From positions 1 through 33,910 of the IMG/VR virus record IMGVR_UViG_3300018074_000013: a stretch of 33,910 nucleotides of DNA, one strand, 5' to 3'. Below, piece by piece: positions 13,642-21,546 of the stretch. This DNA comes from a virus. Under the pieces are notes generated by a model, which saw nothing but the letters and a program-made list of their open reading frames with translations, searched no databases and was not told where the DNA came from. The position numbers and the translations under genes were made by a program. Each line of letters starts with the position of its first letter. Within the stretch, counting starts at the first letter, position 1.

Positions 13642-14421
13642 GTGGATTTCGACTTCTCTCAGAACTTGATGGTCAAGGACATCACGCTGGTACCGGAGGA
13701 CTTTCGCGCCCTTTACGCGGAGGACAAGGTTGCCGGTGATCACAAGATCAAGAGCGATGATCCGACCGTAAAGGGCGCAGTGGCGGCCCTCGTCGGCATG
13801 TCGAAGGCACTCAAAGCGCGCCGGATTGAGAAGCCGATCGACCTCACACCTCTTGGCGAGTACGGTCGTAACCCTGAGGAGGTTGTCACCTGGATCAAAA
13901 CGAAGGTCGACGACTACGAGACCCGGCTGGCGAGCAAAGCGAAAATCGATCTCGAGAAGCTCAAGACCGAGCTTAACGCGCCGCTCCTCAAGGAGAACCA
14001 CGTCCTGAAAGAGATCAATGGATCCGTCACCGGGCAGCTCAAGGCCGTCCTCGTGGACACCGCCATCAGGTCGGCGCTGGGTGACAAGGCCATCGATCAA
14101 GATTTAGTCATGCCGCATGTCAAGGACAAGCTCCAAGTGAGCCAGGAGGATGGCAAGTTCCAGGTTTTCGTGGTGGATATTGACGGCAGGCAGCGGGTCT
14201 CGGGAACGACTGCCCAGCCCCTGACGATCGATGAGCTGGTCAAGGAGATGCGGGCCTCGCCAAAGTACGCTCCGCTCTTTAAGAGCGATGCCCCAAGGGG
14301 ATCGGGATCCTCTCCGGGCGCTTCCTCGACCAGGTCTCTCGGGTCGGAGGTGAAGTTGTCTTCCCTCGAGAAGATTAGTCTGGGACTTGAGCGCGGCGAG
14401 CACCGTCGGAACAGGAGCTAG
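13642..14421 (+). CDS. Scaffold-like protein, 259 aa
   Basis: GTG start with GAGGAGGATGTA upstream. Position immediately before the capsid region, high charge and helical content (LEKLKTELNAPLLKENHVLKE), a middle globular segment (LKAVLVDTAIRSALGDKAID; FQVFVVDIDGRQRV) and a flexible Ser/Gly tail ending in a short conserved helix (SSLEKISLGLERG) are typical of phage capsid scaffolds. These proteins form an internal core during procapsid assembly and leave or are cleaved. The C-terminal helix is where scaffolds usually bind capsid protein. No protease gene was found in the window. Confidence 0.75.
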   Translation: MDFDFSQNLMVKDITLVPEDFRALYAEDKVAGDHKIKSDDPTVKGAVAALVGMSKALKARRIEKPIDLTPLGEYGRNPEEVVTWIKTKVDDYETRLASKAKIDLEKLKTELNAPLLKENHVLKEINGSVTGQLKAVLVDTAIRSALGDKAIDQDLVMPHVKDKLQVSQEDGKFQVFVVDIDGRQRVSGTTAQPLTIDELVKEMRASPKYAPLFKSDAPRGSGSSPGASSTRSLGSEVKLSSLEKISLGLERGEHRRNRS

Positions 14422-14424
14422 TGG

Positions 14425-14643
14425 ATGGACTACTCCGAGACCTCTCCGGGCGTTAATGACTCCTCGATCAGTAAGCAGACCGTGGTCATTCGCGGAAAAG
14501 ACGGATCGTTTCTAATCAAGGATGCAGCCTCTGGCCCCCTGATCATGGGTCTTCAGAAGAAGAGACGGAGGGCAAGCAATATCCAGCTCCCTCCTCCTGG
14601 CGTGCCGATCCGGCTCGAAGCGATGCCCCCTAGCGCTCGGTAG
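14425..14643 (+). CDS. Unknown small protein between scaffold and capsid, 72 aa
   Basis: ATG with AGGAGCTAGTGG upstream, three bases after the scaffold stop. Residues 20-42 look like a small beta hairpin (QTVVIRGKDGSFLIKDAASG), followed by a basic segment KKRRRASN and a proline-rich end (QLPPPGVPIRLEAMPPS). Soluble. Its place hints at a head assembly accessory, but nothing in the sequence identifies it. Confidence 0.65.
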   Translation: MDYSETSPGVNDSSISKQTVVIRGKDGSFLIKDAASGPLIMGLQKKRRRASNIQLPPPGVPIRLEAMPPSAR

Positions 14644-14654
14644 AAATTTTTCTC

Positions 14655-14791
14655 TTGACTTATTCCCTGGTCTGATATTATCCTCGCATCTTAGGTGGCC
14701 GGGGGATCCGGCGCCGAGTGTGCCCTCCTGAGGGGGATCCGACGGTCGGGGCGAATCGTCGAGAAACATGGAATTCAGGAGGTAACCTACC
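14655..14791 (+). promoter_or_regulatory. Candidate capsid promoter and structured leader
   Basis: TTGACT (14655-14660) and TATTAT (14676-14681) with a TG one base before it form an extended -10 promoter-like element, with a short spacer of 15. The leader of about 100 bases contains two copies of GGGGGATCCG (near 14700 and 14732) and CCCTCCTGAGGG, which could fold. It ends in AGGAGGTAA nine bases before the capsid GTG, a near-perfect SD. This is the only clear sense-strand gap with such a signal in the head region. A separate promoter would fit the high demand for capsid protein. Confidence 0.5.
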
Positions 14792-15742
14792 GTGCCAAGC
14801 GTAACCCTCGCAGAATCGGCCAAGCTGTCTCTGGACATGCTAGTGTCTGGCGTCATCGAAAATGTCATCGTCGTCGATCAGATGTTCGAGTTTCTCCCTT
14901 TCTCCGAGATCGAGGGCAACTCGCTCGCGTATAACCGAGAGAACGCACTTGGCTCGGCCGGTGTGGCGGGAGTTGGTACCCTCGTCTCGACGGCCGTCAA
15001 TCCAATCGACAGCTCCACCAACGCCAAGAACCCGGCTACATTCACCCAGGTCAATGTTTCGCTGACCACAATCCTGGCAGACGCCGAGGTGAATGGCCTG
15101 ATTCAGGCGACCCGGAGCACCATCAATGATCAGAAGGGCGCCCAGGTTGCATCGAAGGCTAAGCATCTCGGGTACATCTTCCAGCACATGTTCATCAACG
15201 GTACGGGCGCGGCGAACCAGTTCAACGGCCTCCTGAACCTCGTACCGACCGGTCAGAAGGTGGCCACCGGCGCGAATGGCGGAGCGTTGTCCTTCGAATT
15301 CTTGGACCAGCTGCTCGACCTGGTGACGGCTAATAACCAAAGAGTGGACTTCCTCCTCATGCCGAGTCGGACCATCAGGTCCTATAAGGCCCTCCTCCGG
15401 ACGGCCGGGGGCGGAACCATCGAGGAGTTCATCACGATGCCGAGCGGGGACAAGGTACCATCGTACAGCAGTGTGCCGATCTTCCGGAACGACCGGATCC
15501 CCGTGAACCAGGTGAAGGGGACCGGGTCCAATCAGACCACGATCTTCGCCGGGGCCTGGGATAATGGCTCCATGACCGGCGGAATCTCGGGCCTCACTGC
15601 CAAAGGGGCGGCTGGAATCCGCGTCGAAGACGTGGGGATCGCCGAGGACAAGGACGAGACTATTACCCGGCTCAAGTGGTACGCGAGCCTGGCCCTCTTT
15701 AGCGAGAAGGCCATCTCGAGCGCCGACGGCATCACCAACTAG
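14792..15742 (+). CDS. Major capsid protein (HK97 fold)
   Basis: Main shell protein. GTG start with AGGAGGTAACCTACC before it. The N-terminus MPSVTLAESAKLSLDMLVSG, then VIENVIVVDQMFEFLPF and EGNSLAYNRENALGSAGV, is the characteristic start of a widespread HK97-fold capsid group. The middle has the long helix TRSTINDQKGAQVASKAKHLG and a FINGTG segment; later VDFLLMPSRTIRSYKALLRTAGG and the SVPIFRNDRIPVNQ strand, ending KWYASLALFSEKAIS. Length 316 aa is usual for a capsid lacking an N-terminal cleaved domain. No delta domain is visible, in agreement with a separate scaffold gene. Confidence 0.92.
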   Translation: MPSVTLAESAKLSLDMLVSGVIENVIVVDQMFEFLPFSEIEGNSLAYNRENALGSAGVAGVGTLVSTAVNPIDSSTNAKNPATFTQVNVSLTTILADAEVNGLIQATRSTINDQKGAQVASKAKHLGYIFQHMFINGTGAANQFNGLLNLVPTGQKVATGANGGALSFEFLDQLLDLVTANNQRVDFLLMPSRTIRSYKALLRTAGGGTIEEFITMPSGDKVPSYSSVPIFRNDRIPVNQVKGTGSNQTTIFAGAWDNGSMTGGISGLTAKGAAGIRVEDVGIAEDKDETITRLKWYASLALFSEKAISSADGITN

Positions 15743-15752
15743 GTCTATCCGG

Positions 15753-15782
15753 GTCGGGATCAGCGACGAGCTGGTCCCAGAC
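15753..15782 (+). terminator. Hairpin after the capsid gene
   Basis: GGGATCAGC (15756-15764) pairs with GCTGGTCCC (15770-15778) around a GACGA loop: nine pairs with one G-U. GTC/GAC can add three more pairs across a one-base bulge. It lies 10 bases after the capsid stop. There is no T-run after it, so it is not a standard intrinsic terminator. It could protect the 3' end of capsid mRNA or act as a partial terminator or processing site. Confidence 0.5.
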
Positions 15783-15799
15783 TTACATAGGAGAAATCG

Positions 15800-16618
15800 A
15801 TGGCTTACTTTTTCGTGGAGCTCCCTACTGGATCTCTCAATGCGACCCGGTTCGACGGCGTCGGTACATATCTCGTTGAGGCAGCCAATGCCACCGAGGC
15901 GAAAAATATGTGTCGAGCTGAGCATTCCGGTGATTTCGGGTGGGAGGACGCTACGGCTACGCAGATCACGGGCGCTTTCGCGGCTGATCTGCTCGGTTGG
16001 GAATACCGCGTACGGGTCAGTCTCGCATCAGGTGGGGAGCCCGATCTGGTCGATGTGAGTGGAAAGGTGGCTGCTGGGCAGATCGGCGTCACCTCCATCA
16101 CCCTCGGGGCTGGAGGTACTGGCTACACCGTCAACGATGTGCTCACCGTCTCGGGCGGGACGTTCACCGCCTCGGCCCGGCTGAAGGCGACGACCGTAGC
16201 GGCTGGCGCCGTGACCGCGGCCGTTGTGATTGATCCAGGGCTCTATACGACCCTGCCGACGAATCCTGCTGCCGTCACCGGCGGGACCGGGACTGGGGCG
16301 ACCTTTAACCTCACTGGTACATCGAGTCTGAACAACGTCGTGATGTGCGGCGTCCTGACGAAGAAGTTGCAGGATACGGCGCCAATCGCCGGTGCGACCT
16401 TCGAGCCGGCGAGCAATCTGCTGACTGTGGCGGCTGCTAGTGACAACCTGGGCGATCGGACGCTGCGGGTGGAGACGTTTCCCCCAGGCGCTAAGGAACT
16501 GATGCCGTCGAGCCCGCTGGTGGGTACAATCGTCCACCAGGGCGCGGTTGGCGCGGCCTTGACGGTCGTCCTTCCGCTCCCAACCCCGATCCCAGTTGTC
16601 ATTCGGAGATTAAAATAA
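15800..16618 (+). CDS. Capsid decoration-like protein carrying a GGTGYTV module, 272 aa
   Basis: ATG with CATAGGAGAAATCG upstream. The N-terminal 90 residues start MAYFFVELPTGSLNATRFDG and contain VEAANATEAKNMCRAEHSGD, probably a small alpha/beta domain. Residues about 102-172 are a Gly/Thr/Ala-rich beta module ([19 protein letters not shown]...[12 protein letters not shown]) also found in the tail tube and tail-tip proteins. The C-terminal 100 residues include a DRTLRVETFPPG segment and a hydrophobic LTVVLPLPTPIPVVIRR end. Position directly after the capsid gene suggests a head decoration or capsid-stabilising protein; family not recognised. Confidence 0.7.
   Translation: MAYFFVELPTGSLNATRFDGVGTYLVEAANATEAKNMCRAEHSGDFGWEDATATQITGAFAADLLGWEYRVRVSLASGGEPDLVDVSGKVAAGQIGVTSITLGAGGTGYTVNDVLTVSGGTFTASARLKATTVAAGAVTAAVVIDPGLYTTLPTNPAAVTGGTGTGATFNLTGTSSLNNVVMCGVLTKKLQDTAPIAGATFEPASNLLTVAAASDNLGDRTLRVETFPPGAKELMPSSPLVGTIVHQGAVGAALTVVLPLPTPIPVVIRRLK
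16103..16315 (+). repeat. GGTGYTV coding module, copy 1
   Basis: About 71 codons. Landmarks: [31 protein letters not shown], a short variable strand with Y, PTNPAA and [12 protein letters not shown]. Homologous to the modules in the tail tube (19337-19552) and the tail-tip protein (three copies from 24416). Related at protein level and partly at DNA level (GGCGGGACCGG). Confidence 0.85.
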
Positions 16619-16821
16619 TGGGTAGTGTAATCCTGCGGCACATCAAGACTACCCCCGAGGGATGGAGTACGTACTCTGCGAGATGGAGCAACGTCGGGGA
16701 GGGTCTGCCACGCAGGCCGCAGCGCATGGCTCCAGAGATGCTCATTCCACAGAGAGAGACCGATAGGCGCTTCATCCCGAGGGGTGTCGATCGGAACACT
16801 CCGGGGGGCGGGAGACTGTGA
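16618..16821 (+). CDS. Unknown small basic protein, 67 aa
   Basis: ATG overlaps the upstream TAA (TAATG) and the gene ends right before the next GTG start (TGAGTG). The product (MGSVILRHIKTTPEGWSTYS...) is basic and rich in Arg, Pro and Gly, with little predicted structure after residue 30 and an Arg/Gly end. No family or motif was recognised. Tight coupling on both sides supports it as a real gene in the head-completion block. Confidence 0.65.
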   Translation: MGSVILRHIKTTPEGWSTYSARWSNVGEGLPRRPQRMAPEMLIPQRETDRRFIPRGVDRNTPGGGRL

Positions 16822-17331
16822 GTGGCATTCCTCATCCAGAACGATTCCGGCTCCGTGAGCGGGGCTAACGCCTACGTCACCGCCGCCGAGTTCAAGGCCT
16901 ACCATGCGGACCGAGGGGCGGACGTGGCCGGCGAGGCGGATGCCGACGTCCAGATCGCGATCATCAAGGCGACCGACTATATGGACCACCGCTTCCGCTT
17001 CCGGGGGGACCGCTCGACCGTCGCCCAGCGGACGGCGTGGCCCAGGACGCTCCCGGAGGATGACGACCAACATGCCAGGAGTGGCATACCACAGGAGGTT
17101 AAGGAGGCGTGCATGGACTACGCGCTGATCGCGTTGACCTCCGAGCTGAACCCGATCCCCACGCGGGACGCCGCAGGGGCCGTGGTCCAGTCCAGGAGCG
17201 AGCAGGTCGGGCCGGTGTCGGAGTCCACCAGCTACGTCGGTGGCGCCACGTTCTCGGAGCCCCGCTACCCGAAGGCCGACTTCAAACTCCGCGGGCTGAT
17301 CGAGCAGTCCGGTTACCTCGTGAGAGGATAG
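16822..17331 (+). CDS. Head-tail adaptor (DnaT-like domain family), 169 aa
   Basis: GTG start overlapping the upstream stop. The N-terminus has SVSGANAYVTAAEFKAYHAD, then VQIAIIKATDYMDHRFRFRGDR, QRTAWPRT, and a helical IPQEVKEACMDYALIAL. This 'ANAYVS...F..Y...A........A.I.ATDY.D..YRWRG......Q...WPR......IP..V..A' pattern is that of phage head-tail adaptor proteins often named DnaT-like ssDNA-binding by domain search. They sit on the portal and extend the connector. Location after the capsid genes and before other connector genes fits. Confidence 0.8.
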   Translation: MAFLIQNDSGSVSGANAYVTAAEFKAYHADRGADVAGEADADVQIAIIKATDYMDHRFRFRGDRSTVAQRTAWPRTLPEDDDQHARSGIPQEVKEACMDYALIALTSELNPIPTRDAAGAVVQSRSEQVGPVSESTSYVGGATFSEPRYPKADFKLRGLIEQSGYLVRG

Positions 17332-17332
17332 G

Positions 17333-17704
17333 ATGGCCCGGTTCGACATCCTGATCGCCACCGCCAAGCGGCTGCTGGCCAGGAACGGGGAGACCTCCAC
17401 GCTGTCCCGGGCTACCCCCGGGACACCGGCGGATCCGGCGAAGCCGTGGGAGCCCGGGGCGCCGGGCGTGACGAACACGAAAGTATCCGCGGTCTGGCTC
17501 AATGAGTCGGTCCTCCGCCGAGCCACGCTTGTCAAGGAGGGCGAGGTGTTCGCCATCCTGGCCGGGAAGGATCTCAAATCCGATCCGGACCCGGCGACGG
17601 ACGTCCTGATCAGGGCCGACAAGAGCCGGTGGGCGCTGATCGAGGTCAGGCCTCTGAACCCCAATGGGCAGAATCTTATCTTCGAGGTTACGGCGAGGCA
17701 GTAG
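17333..17704 (+). CDS. Putative head-tail connector / head-closure protein, 123 aa
   Basis: ATG behind GAGAGGATAGG, two bases after the previous stop. N-terminal helix FDILIATAKRLLARNGETSTL, then Pro-rich loop (TPGTPADPAKPWEPG), and a beta barrel-like C-terminal half (KVSAVWLNESV, EVFAILAGKDL, DVLIRADKSRWALIEVRPLNP). This layout, with 'I..DG..W.V..V.PL.P.G...LY.V..R' near the end, resembles small head-closure proteins that follow the adaptor gene. Function is assigned mainly by gene order. Confidence 0.7.
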   Translation: MARFDILIATAKRLLARNGETSTLSRATPGTPADPAKPWEPGAPGVTNTKVSAVWLNESVLRRATLVKEGEVFAILAGKDLKSDPDPATDVLIRADKSRWALIEVRPLNPNGQNLIFEVTARQ

Positions 17705-17706
17705 GT

Positions 17707-18156
17707 ATGCCGACGACCTTCGACGCAGCCAGGGATGAGATCCTCGGGGCCTTCAGGACGCGGTGGGAGGCCGACGCGGCGGCGATCGTCGGGTTCGTAC
17801 CCGACGTGTTTTACGACGGAGTACCGAGGACTAGCGCCCCATCTCCGGATAAGCCATGGGCCGATGTGACGATTCGGCACACGTCGGGTGCCCAAGCGAC
17901 CCTCGCCCAGGACACGGGCAAGCGGCGCTTCGAGAAGACCGGGATCGTGACCGTGGGCGTGTTCGCCCCCCTCGGGCAGAACCGCGGCCTCGAGGACGGC
18001 GAGAAGCTGGCTATGGTGGCTAAGAAGGCCTTCGAGGGTAAGGCGACCGCCGGCGGCGTCTGGTTTCGGAACGTGCGGATCTCGGAGGTGGGACAGGACG
18101 GGCCCTGGTTCGCTTTTCAAATTTTGGCCGAGATGCGATATGACGAGTTCGTGTGA
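17707..18156 (+). CDS. Tail terminator-like protein (DUF4128-like), 149 aa
   Basis: ATG at 17707, two bases after the upstream TAG; the frame is open upstream but overlapping the previous gene, so this start is chosen. N-terminal helix with DEILGAFRTRWEADAAAIVG, a VFYDGVPRTSAPSPDKPWADVTIRH segment and a QATLAQDTGKRRFEKTGIVTVGVFAPLG strand pair. This is the pattern of tail terminator proteins, which cap the tail tube and join it to the head. Typical length and position before the tail tube gene. Confidence 0.75.
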   Translation: MPTTFDAARDEILGAFRTRWEADAAAIVGFVPDVFYDGVPRTSAPSPDKPWADVTIRHTSGAQATLAQDTGKRRFEKTGIVTVGVFAPLGQNRGLEDGEKLAMVAKKAFEGKATAGGVWFRNVRISEVGQDGPWFAFQILAEMRYDEFV

Positions 18157-18184
18157 CGTGGTAGAATTACGGAGGAGTAAATAG

Positions 18185-19981
18185 ATGGTCGCTGTTCTTA
18201 AGATCGACAGTAACGTCGTGGGTCTCCGCATCGCGGAGGAGACGAGCCTGAAGGTCCTTCCGGGGACTCCAATCTGGGATCCGTTCGAGCCGAACTCCTT
18301 CGCCGACTTCGGCGGGGAGATCACGACAGTCGCCAGAAATCCCATTAACCCGGGGCGTCAGCGCAAGAAGGGCGTGACGACCGACCTCGACGCGAGCGGC
18401 GGGTTCAATACGGATCTGACACAGACGAACCTCCAGAAGCACCTCCAGGGGTTCTTCTTCGCGGACCTGCGGATCAAGACCGACCTGGACGTGGCGATCG
18501 TGGACACCGGCGATACCGGCGACGACTATGAGCCGGCGTCCGGCGGGACCGGCTTCCGGGTGAACGACCTGCTCTTTGCCTCGGGGTTCGCCGTCTCGCA
18601 GAATAACGGCCTGAAGGTAGTGACCGGCACCGTGACCGCGACGAGCGTCCCGGTGATCACGCCCCTAACCCCAGCTACCGGGCAGACCGGCAAGATCACT
18701 CGGGTCGGGCATCAGTTCGCCACGGGCGACGCCCGGATCGATACGTCCGGAGCCCTCCCGAAGTTGGTCACGACCACCAAGGATCTGACCCAGCTCGGGG
18801 TGATCCCGGGCGAGTACCTCTTCGTCGGCGGGGACGCGACCGCCGAACAGTTCGCCACGGTCGGGAACAATGGCTTCGCTCGGGTGCGCTCAGTCGCCAC
18901 GAACGCGATCGAATTCGATAAAACGGCCGGCAATATGGCGACCGACCTTGGGACTGGCAAGACCATCCGGGTCTTCCACGGGGCCAGGGTCCTCAAGAAT
19001 GAGACCGGTACCCTGATCAAGCGGCGCACGTATCAGCTCGAGCGGACCCTCGGGGCGCCGGACGACGCGCTTCCGACCCAGGTCCAGAGTGAGTACGTCG
19101 TGGGAGCCGTTACGAATGAGCTGACACTGAACATCCCGGTGGCCGACAAAGTAACGCTGGACCTGACCTACGTCGGGCTGGACGTGGAGCAGAGGACCGG
19201 CGCGACTGGCGTGAAGTCCGGCACCAGGCCGGCCCTCATCGAGGCCGACGCGTTCAACACGAGTTCTGACTTCTCCAGGATCAAGCTGGCCCGATTCGGG
19301 GCCAGCACGACGAATCGGGAGGCGCTCACGGCGACGGTGGGTGCCGGCGGTACGGGATATACCGTGAACGACATTCTAACGATCGTCGGCGGGACCTTCG
19401 CGGTCGCGGCCAAGTTCAAGGTGACGACCGTGAGCGCCGGCGCGGTGACCGCCGTCGTGGTGGACACCCGCGGTAGCTACACGATCACGCCGTCGAACCC
19501 GGCGGCCACGACCGGCGGGACCGGCACCGGGGCGACTCTGAACGTGACTTACGCGTTCATCGACACGTGGGCCAATCCGACTCCGCTCTTCGCGTTCGCC
19601 AGCGACCTGAGCCTGACCGTGAACAACAATGCGGACCCCCTGAAGGCGGTCGGTGTCCTGGGGGCCTTCGAGGTGGGCGTGGGGACCTTCGAGGTCGGCG
19701 GGTCGATGACCGTCTTCCTCGCCGACATCCCGGCGATCCAGGCCGTGAGGGACAACAGCGATGTGACGCTCGACGTGCACCTCGTGAAGTCCAATGCCGG
19801 GATCTCGGTCGACGTGCCTCTTCTGACCCTCGGCGACGGGAGGCCGGATGTTGCTCAAGATGAGCCTATCACGCTGCCCCTAACGATCAATGCGTCCACC
19901 GGGGCGAAGATCAGCACGAGTCTGGACCATACGCTTTTGATCTGCTTCTATGATTTTCTCCCAAGTGCTGCTGACGTGTAA
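18185..19981 (+). CDS. Tail tube protein with inserted GGTGYTV module, 598 aa
   Basis: ATG with ACGGAGGAGTAAAT upstream, a strong SD. The N-terminus has the tail tube pattern: [20 protein letters not shown], then [40 protein letters not shown] and [10 protein letters not shown]. At 598 aa it is far longer than a usual major tail protein because of extra domains. Residues 385-456 carry one full GGTGYTV module, and residues about 115-134 hold a degenerate one ([17 protein letters not shown]). The C-terminal part ([22 protein letters not shown]) returns to a tail-tube-like beta domain. Extra domains probably decorate the outside of the tail. Confidence 0.82.
   Translation: MVAVLKIDSNVVGLRIAEETSLKVLPGTPIWDPFEPNSFADFGGEITTVARNPINPGRQRKKGVTTDLDASGGFNTDLTQTNLQKHLQGFFFADLRIKTDLDVAIVDTGDTGDDYEPASGGTGFRVNDLLFASGFAVSQNNGLKVVTGTVTATSVPVITPLTPATGQTGKITRVGHQFATGDARIDTSGALPKLVTTTKDLTQLGVIPGEYLFVGGDATAEQFATVGNNGFARVRSVATNAIEFDKTAGNMATDLGTGKTIRVFHGARVLKNETGTLIKRRTYQLERTLGAPDDALPTQVQSEYVVGAVTNELTLNIPVADKVTLDLTYVGLDVEQRTGATGVKSGTRPALIEADAFNTSSDFSRIKLARFGASTTNREALTATVGAGGTGYTVNDILTIVGGTFAVAAKFKVTTVSAGAVTAVVVDTRGSYTITPSNPAATTGGTGTGATLNVTYAFIDTWANPTPLFAFASDLSLTVNNNADPLKAVGVLGAFEVGVGTFEVGGSMTVFLADIPAIQAVRDNSDVTLDVHLVKSNAGISVDVPLLTLGDGRPDVAQDEPITLPLTINASTGAKISTSLDHTLLICFYDFLPSAADV
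19337..19552 (+). repeat. GGTGYTV coding module, copy 2
   Basis: About 72 codons inside the tail tube gene: [55 protein letters not shown]. Clearly the same module as at 16103-16315. A shortened relative lies near 18527-18590. Confidence 0.85.
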
Positions 19982-20343
19982 TGCCTCCTGGATCCTATTA
20001 CCGAGACCAGTTCCTCTCGGACGTCCGGCTCAGCTCCGGCGAGCACTCCGGCGCGGCGGTCACGACCGTCGTCCCGGGGGCCGCGGGTCTCCGGACGTTC
20101 ATCTTTCACATGCATTTCTCCGGGAACAATATCGCCGTCAGCGCGGCGGACATGGCGATCGACCTAGGGACGATGGGCGCGCACTTCAAGTGTCGGATAC
20201 CTCTGAGCGGTCATCAGACCATCGAGGTCAACTTCGGGGACTACCCGCTGATCGTCTCGGCGGGGCAGGGCGTCAGCATAGCGACGTTCTCTCCGTGGCT
20301 CGGTCAGTGCTCCGGGACGTTCCAGTGGGTGCAGGCGGCGTAA
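19981..20343 (+). CDS. Unknown tail-region protein, 120 aa
   Basis: ATG overlaps the stop of the tail tube gene (TAATG). Small beta-rich protein: FLSDVRLSSGEHSGAAVTTV, GLRTFIFHMHFSGNN, IDLGTMGAHFKCRIPLSGHQ, VNFGDYPLIVSAGQGVSIAT. The layout looks like a small jelly-roll or decoration protein, with faint similarity in style to the 2308/3133 proteins. No signal peptide. Its coupling to the tube gene suggests a tail accessory role. Confidence 0.7.
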   Translation: MPPGSYYRDQFLSDVRLSSGEHSGAAVTTVVPGAAGLRTFIFHMHFSGNNIAVSAADMAIDLGTMGAHFKCRIPLSGHQTIEVNFGDYPLIVSAGQGVSIATFSPWLGQCSGTFQWVQAA

Positions 20344-20373
20344 GAACCGATTTCTTTCATAAGGAGGAATCTC

Positions 20374-20778
20374 TTGAGCCTATATAAACTTTTCAAGACG
20401 GATCCCAGGTGCGAAACAGAAGGCGTGACCCTGGACTACGGGGACGGGGTCAAGATTCGGATCGCCAGGGCTGGGGGGAGCAACAAGAACTACATCAAGG
20501 CCATGGACAGGCTCGGGCGCAAATACCATCGCGAGCTTGGTCTGGACATTCTCCCTGAGGAAACGGCCACTCGCCTTTACCAGGAGCTATACGCTGACTC
20601 GGTGATCCTCGGCTGGGAAGGTGTCTCGGATGAGGCCGGGAATCTCCTGCCCTTCTCCCGTGAGGCCGTACTGAAGGTGTTCGCAGACCTGCCGGACCTC
20701 TGGAACGACGTTCGAGCCCAAGCTCAGAGCATCGAGCTCTTCCGGGCCGATCTCACGGAGCGCGAGGCAAAAAACTAG
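20374..20778 (+). CDS. Tail assembly chaperone, short form (G-like)
   Basis: TTG start with AAGGAGGAATCTC upstream, a perfect SD. The 134-aa protein starts MSLYKLFKTDPRCETEGVTL and has LDYGDGVKIRIARAGGSNKNY followed by helices, the usual pattern of the first tail assembly chaperone. It is placed between the tail tube and the tape measure genes. Its last codons GCA AAA AAC TAG contain a -1 slippery heptamer, so part of the ribosomes would continue into the extension at 20775-21167. Chaperones of this type coat the tape measure protein and recruit tube subunits. Confidence 0.85.
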   Translation: MSLYKLFKTDPRCETEGVTLDYGDGVKIRIARAGGSNKNYIKAMDRLGRKYHRELGLDILPEETATRLYQELYADSVILGWEGVSDEAGNLLPFSREAVLKVFADLPDLWNDVRAQAQSIELFRADLTEREAKN

Positions 20779-20808
20779 CCGAGGTCCTCCTCCATGAGTT
20801 GGAGGTGG
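20769..20808 (+). promoter_or_regulatory. Programmed -1 frameshift site (A AAA AAC) and hairpin
   Basis: AAAAAAC at 20769-20775 is in the X XXY YYZ phase of the chaperone frame, with the stop TAG right after it. Ten bases downstream, CCTCCTCC (20786-20793) can pair with GGAGGTGG (20801-20808) around ATGAGTT: five inner pairs, one U-U mismatch, two more pairs. The -1 frame is open across the site to 21167. Gene position matches the lambda G/GT arrangement. Confidence 0.85.
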
Positions 20809-21167
20809 GCCGAAGCGAGGCGGCGGTGATCGAGCAGTGCCGGCGCGAGCGGCGCTCGCTACCGCCGAAGATAGCCAATGCTCCGGAGCTCTTCGTCGGT
20901 CTGGAGTGGGTATGGGATGCATTTAGAGACCTCAGCACTTGCCGGCCGGCAGGGTTCAGTGGCCCGATGCCAATTCCGTGGACGGCAGCGGCCCAGTACG
21001 CCGAGGCCCATGGGATCGAAGGGGAGATGTTTGACAGACTCAACATTTACGTCAAGTACATGGACGCGGCTTTCCTGAAATGGTATGATAGGACCCATGG
21101 CCAGAAGATTAAATCTGGCGGAATTTCACAGGCGCATGGAGGTGCGAGCTATAGGCGTCATCGCTGA
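20775..21167 (+). CDS. Tail assembly chaperone -1 frame extension (GT-like)
   Basis: Expressed as a fusion: codons 20374-20775 joined to 20775-21167, total 264 aa. The extension begins LAEVLLHELEVGRSEAAVIE and has a central part (LFVGLEWVWDAFRDLSTCRP; PIPWTAAAQYAEAHGIEG; FDRLNIYVKYMDAAFLKW) typical of the second chaperone module in siphoviruses. There is an internal TTG at 20799 but the SD-like GGAGG lies after it, not before, so independent start is unlikely. It overlaps the next gene in another frame by 71 bases. Confidence 0.8.
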   Translation, partial: LAEVLLHELEVGRSEAAVIEQCRRERRSLPPKIANAPELFVGLEWVWDAFRDLSTCRPAGFSGPMPIPWTAAAQYAEAHGIEGEMFDRLNIYVKYMDAAFLKWYDRTHGQKIKSGGISQAHGGASYRRHR

Positions 21168-21546
21168 GTTGGAGAAAACTATGCGGAAGGCGGCTCTTAG
21201 AGCTGATCAGGTAGCGGTCCTCGCTACTCCGGTCGATACCGGCAGGGCCCGGGCGAACTGGATTGCATCTACTGGTCAACCGGTATCGGAGGCTCCGGAG
21301 GGATCGCAGTCAGGGAGCACGAAAGAGGCTAGAGGAGCCAATGCGGCGGCAAAGGCGTTACAGCAGGCACAGAAGATCGTACAGGAATATACCTTGAGTC
21401 AGGGCAGCATCTTCCTTTCAAACAACGTCGAATATATCGTCCCGCTCGATCAGGGCAGTTCCAGACAGGCGCCCGCCGGCATGAGTGCCGCAGCAACTGC
21501 AGCGGCGACGGATGTGTTCCGGCGGGCAAGGCTACTCAGGAAATGA
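21097..21546 (+). CDS. HK97 gp10-like protein, 149 aa
   Basis: ATG at 21097 is chosen (product starts MARRLNLAEFHRR); ATG 21085 would add four residues. Pattern: N-terminal helix VRAIGVIAELEKTMRKAALR, then ATPVDTGRARANWIASTGQP, a Ser/Ala-rich middle, and ISL-type end with NNVEYIVPLDQGSSRQAPAGM. 'TPVDTGR.R.NW' and 'N..EY...LE.G...QAP.GM' are the markers of the HK97-gp10/neck protein family, usually encoded just after the adaptor genes. Its position after the chaperone genes is unusual. It probably acts at the head-tail joint or tail end. Confidence 0.82.
   Translation: MARRLNLAEFHRRMEVRAIGVIAELEKTMRKAALRADQVAVLATPVDTGRARANWIASTGQPVSEAPEGSQSGSTKEARGANAAAKALQQAQKIVQEYTLSQGSIFLSNNVEYIVPLDQGSSRQAPAGMSAAATAAATDVFRRARLLRK

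Noticed and set aside
16243-18345. A 700-codon open frame on the minus strand
   Set aside because: It lies against five well-supported sense genes, has no SD or family pattern, and is explained by scarcity of TTA/CTA/TCA codons in GC-rich DNA. It also shows that openness alone is not proof for the antisense endonuclease.
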